This document shows positions 1 to 6,364 of a stretch of DNA of 11,818 nucleotides, piece after piece. Location: NCBI GenBank assembly GCA_965649545.1, contig CBFGLF010000049.1, positions 1 through 11,818 of the forward strand, given 5' to 3'. How positions within the stretch are numbered: the stretch's first letter is position 1; each line of letters begins with the position of its first letter. The notes below the pieces were generated by a model. It did not search any database. It saw only the letters and a program-made list of their open reading frames with translations, and was not told the DNA's origin. Position numbers and translations under genes: made by a program. The DNA is from CABHOJ01 sp965649545 (GTDB lineage: Bacteria; Pseudomonadota; Gammaproteobacteria; Burkholderiales; Methylophilaceae).

Positions 1-54
1 ACCAAGTACAACGCTGCTCCTGGCGGCGGTGCACTGAGCGTGTTCAGTCTGTAA
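1..54 (+). CDS. 3' end of an unidentified protein (partial)
   Basis: An open frame runs from the window edge to a TAA at 52-54 and encodes only 17 residues, ending in GGGALSVFSL. The frame is supported by its position directly in front of plus-strand terminator hairpins. The segment is too short to assign to a family. The Gly/Ala-rich stretch and the aromatic residue near the C terminus would fit a surface or secreted protein, but that is speculation. The gene converges on the minus-strand lipA operon. Confidence 0.5.
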   Translation, partial: TKYNAAPGGGALSVFSL

Positions 55-63
55 TAAAAAAAT

Positions 64-93
64 CTTGCCCGAGCAATCGGGCAAGTACATTTT
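64..93 (+). terminator. Hairpin downstream of the leftmost gene, possibly a bidirectional terminator
   Basis: A perfect 9-bp stem (64-72 pairs with 77-85) closes a GCAA loop, starting 9 bases after the stop codon at 54. On the plus strand it is followed by a poor U-tract (TACATTTT). On the minus strand the same hairpin is followed by seven T residues, so it looks at least as good as a minus-strand terminator. I infer a backup terminator for transcription arriving from the lipA side, or a bidirectional element. Confidence 0.55.
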
Positions 94-128
94 CAGCCAG
101 ATCTTTCTCCATAGGGATTTGACTACAC

Positions 129-160
129 CCCCATGCAAGTGTTTGCATGGGGTTTTTTTT
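129..160 (+). terminator. Strong rho-independent terminator, plus strand
   Basis: A perfect 10-bp GC-rich stem (129-138 pairs with 143-152) with loop GTGT is followed immediately by eight T residues (153-160). This is a canonical intrinsic terminator for plus-strand transcription. It most likely ends the gene whose stop codon is at 54, and also keeps that transcript from running antisense into lipA. Confidence 0.85.
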
Positions 161-243
161 GGCCTTCACTGTCCAGCGCGATCACGTGGCATCAACAGCT
201 AGAGACGATCATCGTTAAGACTGGCAAGGGGATAGTCGCACAT
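161..243. other. Non-coding spacer between terminators
   Basis: This is the part of the 55-298 intergenic region that carries no hairpin. I see no convincing ORF, promoter or repeat in it. It is flanked by a plus-strand terminator on the left and the lipA operon terminator on the right. Confidence 0.5.
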
Positions 244-270
244 AAAAAAACAGGAGCCGCGGCTCCTGTT
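244..270 (-). terminator. Rho-independent terminator of the lipA operon
   Basis: A perfect 22-bp palindrome (249-270, centred on CCGCGG) folds into a GC-rich stem. On the minus strand it is followed by a run of T residues (the A-run at 244-250 on the plus strand). It lies about 28 bases past the lipA stop, which is the expected position for the end of the long minus-strand operon. Confidence 0.9.
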
Positions 271-298
271 CTGCTTTCATGATGAACGCGAATGTCGC

Positions 299-1264
299 TT
301 AGACGCCGGCAGAGTGCGCTTGCTGATCGGCGTGATAGGACGAGCGCACCATGGGGCCGCAAGCGGCATGCGTGAAGCCCATGGCCAATGCCTCTTGTTC
401 GAACTGCGCAAAACGCGCCGGGGGGACGAAACGCTTCACGGGCAGATGATGCTGGCTCGGTTGCAGGTATTGTCCCAAGGTCAGCATGGTGACGCCATGC
501 GCCCGCAAGTCCTGCATCACTTGCAGGATCTCTTCGTCGGTTTCACCCAGTCCCAGCATGAGGCCGGATTTGGTCGGCACGCCCGGATGTTGTTCGCCGA
601 ACACCTTGAGCAGGTTGAGGGAGTTCTGGTAATCGGAACCGGGACGCGCTTCCTTGTAGAGGCGCGGCACGGTCTCCAGATTGTGGTTCATGACATCAGG
701 TGGTGCCTGGGTCAGGATCGCCATGGCACGGTCGAGTCGGCCGCGAAAATCCGGCACCAGGATCTCGACCTTGATCGACGGCGAGTGCTTGCGCACCGAG
801 GCGATGCAATCGACGAAGTGCTGGGCGCCGCCATCGCGCAGGTCGTCGCGGTCGACCGAGGTGATCACCACATACTTGAGCCGCATCTTGGCGATGGTGC
901 TGCCGAGGTTCTCCGGTTCGTTGACGTCAGGCGCCAACGGCTTGCCGTGCGACACGTCGCAGAACGGGCAACGTCGGGTGCAGATGTCGCCGAGGATCAT
1001 GAAGGTCGCTGTACCGCCGCTGAAGCATTCACCGATGTTGGGGCACGAGGCTTCTTCGCAGACCGTATGCAGGTTGTTCTCGCGCAGGACCTGCTTGATC
1101 TCCTGGAAGCGTGCGGAATCCGGTACTTTCATCCGGATCCATTCCGGCTTGCGCATGGCGGGCTGCGGAACGATCTTGATCGGGATGCGCGCGACCTTCT
1201 CGGCGCTGGATTCCTTGACGCCGGCGACCTTGACCGGTGGCTTGGGGGTGATGGTTTGGCTCAT
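299..1264 (-). CDS. lipA: Lipoyl synthase LipA
   Basis: A cytosolic radical-SAM enzyme that inserts two sulphur atoms at C6 and C8 of octanoyl groups bound to lipoyl domains, completing the lipoyl cofactor of pyruvate and 2-oxoglutarate dehydrogenases and glycine cleavage H protein. Visible motifs are the auxiliary-cluster cysteines C69, C74 and C80 (CEEASCPNIGEC), the radical-SAM cysteines C95, C99 and C102 (CTRRCPFC), and the C-terminal RSSYHAD motif at 307-313, which holds the serine ligand of the auxiliary cluster. The length of 321 residues is normal for the family. The ATG at 1264 lies 29 bases after the lipB stop, with only a weak GAG-type ribosome binding site. It is the last gene of the minus-strand operon and is followed by a strong terminator. 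Nothing appears missing. Confidence 0.98.
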   Translation of the reverse strand: MSQTITPKPPVKVAGVKESSAEKVARIPIKIVPQPAMRKPEWIRMKVPDSARFQEIKQVLRENNLHTVCEEASCPNIGECFSGGTATFMILGDICTRRCPFCDVSHGKPLAPDVNEPENLGSTIAKMRLKYVVITSVDRDDLRDGGAQHFVDCIASVRKHSPSIKVEILVPDFRGRLDRAMAILTQAPPDVMNHNLETVPRLYKEARPGSDYQNSLNLLKVFGEQHPGVPTKSGLMLGLGETDEEILQVMQDLRAHGVTMLTLGQYLQPSQHHLPVKRFVPPARFAQFEQEALAMGFTHAACGPMVRSSYHADQQAHSAGV

Positions 1265-1293
1265 GAGCGTGATTATCTCAAATTCTCAAGTGC

Positions 1294-1926
1294 TTAGCTT
1301 GTTGTCGATGCGTTTGTCGGGCTAAGTCTGGCTTGCAGGCACTCCAGCAGCCGGTCGGCGGTCGCTTGCGGCGATAAAGCGATGCCGAGGTCCTTGAGCT
1401 GTGTCACCTGCAAGCCTTGGTAGCCGCAGGGGTCGATGGCGAGGAAGGGCGACAGGTCCATCTCCACATTCAGGGCGAGGCCATGGTAGCAGCACTGGCG
1501 CTTGAGTCTCAGGCCCAGCGAGGCGACCTTGCTGCCGTCGACGTAGACACCTGGCGCGTCGGCCCTTGCCACGGCGGAGATGCCGGAATGGGCGAGGAGG
1601 TCGATGATGCTGCCTTCCATCGCGCTCACCAGCTGCCGCACGTTCAAGCCCCTGCGTGCAAGATCGATCAGCAGGTAGATCACCACCTGGCCGGGGCCGT
1701 GATACGTGATCTTGCCGCCGCGGTCGACCATGACCACCGGGATATCCTGCCGGCTCGGCAGGCGCACATCCTTGCGGTTGAGCCCCAGGGTATAGACCGG
1801 CGGATGCTCCGTGATCCACAGTTCATCGGGGGTGGTCTGGTCGCGCTCCGCGGTGAAGCGTTGCATGGCGTGCCACGTCGTCTCGTAATCGGTCCGGCCC
1901 AGATGGCGGATCTGCAAGGCGTGCAT
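1294..1926 (-). CDS. lipB: Octanoyl-[ACP]:protein N-octanoyltransferase LipB
   Basis: Transfers octanoate from acyl carrier protein to the lysine of lipoyl domains and H protein, making the substrate for LipA encoded just downstream. The family signature RGGKITYHGPGQ is at 69-80. The catalytic lysine lies in GSKVASLGLR (K133) and the acyl-thioester cysteine in DPCGYQGLQVTQ (C167); the YHGLALNV motif (148-155) is also present. The length of 210 residues is typical. Its start lies 5 bases after the ybeD stop with no good Shine-Dalgarno sequence, so translation is probably coupled to ybeD. The ybeD-lipB-lipA order matches enterobacteria, apart from the extra gene that E. coli carries between lipB and lipA. 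Confidence 0.98.
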   Translation of the reverse strand: MHALQIRHLGRTDYETTWHAMQRFTAERDQTTPDELWITEHPPVYTLGLNRKDVRLPSRQDIPVVMVDRGGKITYHGPGQVVIYLLIDLARRGLNVRQLVSAMEGSIIDLLAHSGISAVARADAPGVYVDGSKVASLGLRLKRQCCYHGLALNVEMDLSPFLAIDPCGYQGLQVTQLKDLGIALSPQATADRLLECLQARLSPTNASTTS

Positions 1927-1931
1927 GACGC

Positions 1932-2201
1932 TTAAAGGACGTACTTGACCGCAGGATGTGACGACAGGGCGCGATAGATATCGTCAAGCTGGGGCTTGGA
2001 GGTGACGAACACCGTGCAGGTCAGGCTGATGTAGCGGCCGCCCGAGCTGGCGCGCATCTCGACGCGGCTGGCGTCGAACTCCGGTGTGTGGACGCGGATG
2101 AGCTCGATGATGGTCGAGGCGAAGTCATCATGCGTCTCGCCCATGACCTTGATGGGGAAGTCGGTCGGGAACTCGATGAGGGTCTCTTCTTGCTCAGCCA
2201 T
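1932..2201 (-). CDS. ybeD: YbeD/DUF493 family small regulatory-type protein
   Basis: A soluble 89-residue protein of the DUF493 (YbeD) family, which has a small ferredoxin-like alpha/beta fold resembling regulatory ACT-type domains. Its biochemical role is not established. Recognisable features are the FPTDFPIKVMG opening (residues 11-21) and the SSGGRYISLT segment (52-61), followed by a C-terminal region ending PAVKYVL. It sits directly upstream of lipB, as in E. coli, which suggests but does not prove a link to lipoylation or envelope metabolism. The start is supported by an AGGTGA ribosome binding site (2208-2213) six bases upstream of the ATG. The start overlaps the end of the transaminase gene by 8 bases, indicating coupling. 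Confidence 0.93.
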   Translation of the reverse strand: MAEQEETLIEFPTDFPIKVMGETHDDFASTIIELIRVHTPEFDASRVEMRASSGGRYISLTCTVFVTSKPQLDDIYRALSSHPAVKYVL

Positions 2202-3051
2202 GGCGCATCACCTGATTCTTGTAGTCTTGATAGAGTTGGTACATACGACGGAACATGGGGCCGGGTTGGCCGTTTCCAATAGGCTGGCCATCGAGCGTGA
2301 CGATCGCCAGCACTTCCTTGGTCGATGAGGTGATCCACAGCTCGTCGGCTGCCCGGATCCTGGCTTCCTCGAAGTAGCCGATCTCGACCGGGATAGCGTT
2401 TGCCTCAGCCAGCTCGAGGATGAGGTCGTAAGTGATGCCGGGCAGCATATGCTGATCCTTGGGCGGCGCTAGGATGACGCCAGCCTCCACCGCCAGGATG
2501 TTGCTGGCGGCGCCCTCGGTGAGGATGCCGTCACGGAACATCACGGCCTCGACCGCGCCGGCGTCGACGGCCATCTGCCGCATCAGCACGTTGGGCAACA
2601 GGGAGATCGCCTTGATGTCGCAGCGGTCCCAGCGGATGTCGCGCGTGCTGATGGCGGCGATGCCATGCTCGTATTGTTCGCGCGTGGAGACGATGAGCGG
2701 ATTGCTCATCATGAACACGGTAGGTACCGAGGTCTGTGGAAACGCATGGTCGCGAGGTGCGGGGCCGCGCGTCACCTGCAGATAGAGCGACTGGTCTTCG
2801 CCCGCGTTCTTCTCGATGAGTGCCAGCAGCAGCGCCTCCCACTCATGGGCGGCATGCGGATTCTCGATGCGCAACGCGGCCAGGCTCTGCTCCAGCCGGC
2901 GGATATGTTCCTGTAGCCGGAACGCGTGGCGCGAGTACACCGGGATCATCTCGTAGACGCCGTCGCCGAAGATGAAGCCACGGTCCAGTACTGGGACAGC
3001 GGCTTCCTCGATGGGAAGGAACTTGCCGTTGAGATAAACGGTTTGCGCCAT
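2194..3051 (-). CDS. dat: D-amino-acid transaminase (PLP fold type IV)
   Basis: Predicted to interconvert D-alanine plus 2-oxoglutarate with pyruvate plus D-glutamate, both peptidoglycan precursors. It belongs to the fold-type IV aminotransferases. The PLP lysine is K147 (CDIKAISLLPNVL) and the cofactor-contacting glutamate is E179 (ILTEGAASN). Tyr33 (GDGVYE) and the R-x-H pair R100/H102 (PRDHAFP) correspond to the carboxylate trap of Bacillus D-amino-acid transaminase, which favours D-amino acids over branched-chain substrates. The 285-residue length is typical. I start at the ATG at 3051, giving MAQTVYLNGKF, the usual family opening. The longer frame upstream would run into the carboxypeptidase gene. 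The start lies 4 bases after that gene's stop, with no clear ribosome binding site, so coupling is likely. A branched-chain aminotransferase-like or aminodeoxychorismate lyase activity is less likely given the R/H pair. Confidence 0.92.
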   Translation of the reverse strand: MAQTVYLNGKFLPIEEAAVPVLDRGFIFGDGVYEMIPVYSRHAFRLQEHIRRLEQSLAALRIENPHAAHEWEALLLALIEKNAGEDQSLYLQVTRGPAPRDHAFPQTSVPTVFMMSNPLIVSTREQYEHGIAAISTRDIRWDRCDIKAISLLPNVLMRQMAVDAGAVEAVMFRDGILTEGAASNILAVEAGVILAPPKDQHMLPGITYDLILELAEANAIPVEIGYFEEARIRAADELWITSSTKEVLAIVTLDGQPIGNGQPGPMFRRMYQLYQDYKNQVMRHG

Positions 3052-3055
3052 TGGA

Positions 3056-4195
3056 TTACTGGAACAGCAGCTTGATGCTATCCCAGAGTCGACCGAAGAT
3101 GCCTGCCACTTCGACCTTCTTGGCGGCGACCAGCTTGCTTTCATGGATGACCTTGCCATCCAGCGTGAACTGGATGCTGCCGATCTCCTGGTTGGCGGCT
3201 ATCGGCGCGATCAGGGGCTGCTTGCTGGTCACGGTGGCTTTCACGCGGCTGTATTCGCCCTTGGGCAGGGTGATGTAAAGGTCGTTGACGACGGTCGCGG
3301 CGATCGTATTCTCCGCACCCTTCCATACCTTCAGCGTATTGACGGCCTGGCCGCGTTTGTAGACCAGCTGCGATTCGTAGAACTGGAAACCGTAGTTGAG
3401 CAGCTTCTGGCTCTCGGTCGCGCGTGCGGTCTCGGAGGGCGCGCCCAGCACCACCGAGATGAGGCGGGTATCGCCACGCTTGCCGGACGAGATCAGGCAG
3501 TAACCGGCGGTATTGGTGTGGCCGGTCTTCATGCCGTCCACGAACGGATCGACCCACAGCAGGCGGTTGCGGTTCGGCTGCGTGATCTTGTTGTAGGTGT
3601 ATTCCTTGACCGAGTAGAGGCGCTTGTATTGCTCGGGAAAATCGTGGATCAGGGCCGACGCCAGCAGGGAAAGGTCGAAGGCGGTGGTGTAATGCTGCGG
3701 ATCGGGCAGGCCGGTGGCATTCACGTAGCGCGTGTTCTTCATGCCGAGGCGAGCCGCTTCCTTGTTCATCATGTCGGCGAAGGCTTCTTCGGTCACCGCT
3801 ACACCTTCGGCCAAGGCGATCGAGGCATCATTGCCGGACTGGATGATCATGCCGTGTAGCAGCTCATCCACCGTCACTGGCTTGTTGGGCTCGATGAACA
3901 TCTTGGAGCCTTCGACCTTCCAGGCCTTCACGCTGACCGGCAATGTCTGCTCAGGTTGCAGGTGGCCATTCTTCAATGCCTTGAACACGACATAGGCGGT
4001 CATGATCTTGGTCAGCGACGCGGGTTCGACACGCTCGTTGCTGCTTTGCTGGGCGATGATGTTGCCGCTGCTGTAATCGCGTAGCACGTAGGATTTGACG
4101 GCCAGGCTGGGTGCCGGCGGGATATCCGCGGCAAGCGCGTTGCCCGTCAGGGCGCTGGTGAGGAGGAGGGTCAGGGTGGTGATGAAGTGGCGCAT
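3056..4195 (-). CDS. dacC: Serine-type D-Ala-D-Ala carboxypeptidase (PBP5/6 family)
   Basis: Removes the terminal D-Ala from peptidoglycan pentapeptides in the periplasm, limiting crosslinking. A signal peptide of about 22 residues ends in GNALA-AD. The penicillin-binding motifs are S60-LT-K63 (SLTK), S120-G-N122 (SGN) and K223-T-G225 (KTG). The peptidase S11 domain covers roughly 30-260 and is followed by a PBP5-type C-terminal beta domain. The last 14 residues (IFGRLWDSIKLLF region) form a likely amphipathic membrane-anchoring helix, as in E. coli PBP5. The length of 379 fits. The gene lies 63 bases downstream of rlpA and 4 bases before dat, matching the E. coli mrdB-rlpA-dacA order. dacA is an equally valid symbol; sequence alone does not separate PBP5 from PBP6 types. 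Confidence 0.95.
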   Translation of the reverse strand: MRHFITTLTLLLTSALTGNALAADIPPAPSLAVKSYVLRDYSSGNIIAQQSSNERVEPASLTKIMTAYVVFKALKNGHLQPEQTLPVSVKAWKVEGSKMFIEPNKPVTVDELLHGMIIQSGNDASIALAEGVAVTEEAFADMMNKEAARLGMKNTRYVNATGLPDPQHYTTAFDLSLLASALIHDFPEQYKRLYSVKEYTYNKITQPNRNRLLWVDPFVDGMKTGHTNTAGYCLISSGKRGDTRLISVVLGAPSETARATESQKLLNYGFQFYESQLVYKRGQAVNTLKVWKGAENTIAATVVNDLYITLPKGEYSRVKATVTSKQPLIAPIAANQEIGSIQFTLDGKVIHESKLVAAKKVEVAGIFGRLWDSIKLLFQ

Positions 4196-4258
4196 GGTTC
4201 TCGATTCGGCAATGAGTGTTCTTGGACGTGGTGAAACGGATTCGTTGTCTGTGAGGGA

Positions 4259-5248
4259 CTATTTCAGATCAAGGACGATGGTGTTCACTTTCAACGCCTG
4301 CTTGATCCGAGCGGCGGCCCGTTCGGCATCGGCACGACTGCTGTAGGGGCCGAGCCTGACACGATAAGTCCCGGCATTATACCAACTCTCGACAGCCACG
4401 TTCTCCGCCAGGTTCTGCTGGCGCAGCTTCTCGGTCAGTTTGTCGGAGTTGTCCTTGAACTTGAAGGCCCCCACCTGGACGTAATTGCCGGGGGCGATGC
4501 TCGCAGCCGTCTGGGGGGCTTGTGCCGTTTGTATCGGCTCAGGCGGAGGTGCCTGTAATTCAGTTGGCGGCTCGATGGGGGGTGGGACCACGAGCGGCGC
4601 CGGGGTGGAACTGGTCGCGACAGGTTGTGCGGCGTTCTTCGGCTTGAACAGTTCGCCACGCGGATCGATGGCCTCGACCTCGACCAGGCCGCTGCCTTTG
4701 CCGACGATGCGCAGCTTGTAGGCGGCGGCATAGGAGAGATCGATCAGCCGGTCGCTATGGAAGGGGCCGCGATCGTTGATGCGAACGATCACGGAGCGGC
4801 CGTTCTCGGGATTGGTGACGCGCGCATAGCTGGGCAGCGGCAAGGTCGTGTGCGCGGCGGTCATGCCGTACATATCGTAGACCTCGCCGCTGGAGGTCTT
4901 CTGCCCGTGGTAGCGTTTGCCGTACCAGGAAGCGATGCCGCGTTGCTTGTAAGGGGCGTACTCGGTCATCGGCGTATAGCGGTTGCCCAACGCACTGTAA
5001 GGACGATTGGCGCGTGGCAACGGTGCCTCGGCTCTCGGCATCGCATCGGCGATGGCGTCGATATCGGCAGGTGGGTTGTCGCCAGGGCCGTCATCCAGGT
5101 AATAGCCGCCACCCTTCTTCGGTGGCGTGACAGGCTTGTCGGCGGCGCTGGCACCCGGCGCCGGGGTTGGTTTGACGGCGCTACCGCCGCCGCAGGCGAC
5201 CAGGAACAGGCTTAGCGTCAATGTGGAATAGAGCAGGACGTTTTTCAT
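4259..5248 (-). CDS. rlpA: RlpA septal lipoprotein, probable lytic transglycosylase with SPOR domain
   Basis: An envelope lipoprotein that binds, and probably cleaves, denuded peptidoglycan glycan strands. The signal peptide ends in the lipobox LVAC, with lipidated C19 followed by Gly-Gly-Gly. After a low-complexity stretch comes a double-psi beta-barrel domain (about 101-197) with GIASWYG, INDRGPF and DLSYAAAYKL motifs. A Pro-rich linker (about 206-248) leads to a SPOR domain (about 254-329). E122, D125 and H133 have the same spacing as the catalytic E120, D123 and H131 reported for Pseudomonas RlpA, which suggests an active lytic transglycosylase. I chose the ATG at 5248, with a GAG ribosome binding site 8 bases upstream. 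A GTG three codons earlier (5257) is the alternative. The gene follows rodA by 21 bases. Confidence 0.94.
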   Translation of the reverse strand: MKNVLLYSTLTLSLFLVACGGGSAVKPTPAPGASAADKPVTPPKKGGGYYLDDGPGDNPPADIDAIADAMPRAEAPLPRANRPYSALGNRYTPMTEYAPYKQRGIASWYGKRYHGQKTSSGEVYDMYGMTAAHTTLPLPSYARVTNPENGRSVIVRINDRGPFHSDRLIDLSYAAAYKLRIVGKGSGLVEVEAIDPRGELFKPKNAAQPVATSSTPAPLVVPPPIEPPTELQAPPPEPIQTAQAPQTAASIAPGNYVQVGAFKFKDNSDKLTEKLRQQNLAENVAVESWYNAGTYRVRLGPYSSRADAERAAARIKQALKVNTIVLDLK

Positions 5249-5269
5249 GGCGTTCACTCGTTGGTTATA

Positions 5270-6364
5270 TTAGGTCGTGACCAGTTTCTTGTGGGTCTGG
5301 ATACTCATCAGGATGCCGAACCCCAGCATCAGCGTGACCAGCGACGTGCCGCCATAGCTGATCAAGGGTAAGGGTACACCGACCACGGGCAGGATGCCGC
5401 TCACCATCCCGATATTGACGAACACGTAAGTAAAGAACGTGAGCGTGATGCTGCCGGCCAGCAATCTGCAGAAGGTGTTCTGCGCTTGTGCCGCGATCAC
5501 CAGCCCGCGACCGATCACCAGTGTGAACAGTAATAGCAGCAAAAGGTTTCCGAGCAGACCGAATTCCTCGCCGAACACCGCGAAGATGAAGTCCGTGGTT
5601 CGTTCCGGCAGGAAATCGAGCTGGGCCTGGGTGCCGTTGAGCCAGCCCTTGCCCGCGACGCCGCCAGACCCCAGCGCGATACTCGCCTGGATGGTGTGAT
5701 AGCCGGCGCCTAAGGGGTCCTGGTAAGGGTCGAACAGGATCTCGATACGCCGCCGCTGATAGTCGTGCAGCAGATTCCAGAAGATCGGTGCCAGCACCCC
5801 GGCCAGGATCGCCCCACCGGCCAGCAGCCGCCAGCTGAGACCGGCCAGGAAGAGAATGAAGAACCCGGAGGCGCCGATCAGCAGGGAAGTGCCGAGATCG
5901 GGTTGCTTCATGATGAAGAGCACCGGGATGGCCAGCAGCACCGCGCCGATGGCATGATCGGATAACTTGGGACTTTCCTCGCGCCGGGCGAAATACCAGG
6001 CCAGCAGCATCGGCACCGCGATCTTCATGAGCTCGGAGGGCTGGATGCGTACCACCCCCAGATGTAGCCAACGCCTTGCGCCATGGCTGATCTCGCCGAA
6101 CAGCGCTACACCGAGCAATAACAGGATGCCTAGGGCATACAGGGGCAGGGCGATCCGCTCCAGATGTTGTGGTGGGATATTGGCCGCGATCCACATGACG
6201 GTGAGCGCTACCAGCATGTTGATGGCTTGCGCACCGACACGCTCGAAACTCTGGCCGGAGGCGCTGTAAAGGACGAACAGGCCGACCAGCAAGGTGAAGA
6301 ACAGGCAACCCATGAGGAAAGAGTCGATATGCGCTACCAGGCGTTTCGCCAGCATATTAATCAT
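5270..6364 (-). CDS. rodA: Peptidoglycan glycosyltransferase RodA (SEDS family)
   Basis: An inner-membrane SEDS polymerase that joins lipid II into glycan strands for lateral wall growth, acting with PBP2 encoded just upstream. The 364-residue protein is strongly hydrophobic, with about ten membrane segments. SEDS signatures are RIQPSELMKIA (106-116), KQPDLGTS (153-160), the large-loop motif LPERTTDFIFAVFGEEFG with the essential aspartate D258, and PLPLISYGGTS (331-341). The start overlaps the mrdA end by 8 bases and is preceded by a perfect AGGAGG ribosome binding site six bases upstream. A second ATG three codons in is less well placed. FtsW is excluded by the neighbours and by the lack of FtsW-like extensions. 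Also called mrdB. Confidence 0.97.
   Translation of the reverse strand: MINMLAKRLVAHIDSFLMGCLFFTLLVGLFVLYSASGQSFERVGAQAINMLVALTVMWIAANIPPQHLERIALPLYALGILLLLGVALFGEISHGARRWLHLGVVRIQPSELMKIAVPMLLAWYFARREESPKLSDHAIGAVLLAIPVLFIMKQPDLGTSLLIGASGFFILFLAGLSWRLLAGGAILAGVLAPIFWNLLHDYQRRRIEILFDPYQDPLGAGYHTIQASIALGSGGVAGKGWLNGTQAQLDFLPERTTDFIFAVFGEEFGLLGNLLLLLLFTLVIGRGLVIAAQAQNTFCRLLAGSITLTFFTYVFVNIGMVSGILPVVGVPLPLISYGGTSLVTLMLGFGILMSIQTHKKLVTT

Noticed and set aside
44..112. A 22-codon minus-strand ORF starting at 112
   Set aside because: It lies across the terminator hairpin, has no ribosome binding site, and overlaps the end of the plus-strand gene; chance is sufficient.
314..1297. A 327-codon open frame on the plus strand antisense to lipA
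   Set aside because: It lies almost exactly over lipA, has no domain or ribosome binding site, and has the biased composition of a mirror frame.
3052..3159. A 36-residue N-terminal extension of the D-amino-acid transaminase
   Set aside because: It would overlap the carboxypeptidase C terminus and has no family similarity, whereas the ATG at 3051 gives the standard N terminus.
5265..6308. A 347-codon alternative frame on the minus strand within rodA
   Set aside because: Arg/His/Pro-rich translation without hydrophobic segments; the other frame encodes a complete RodA.
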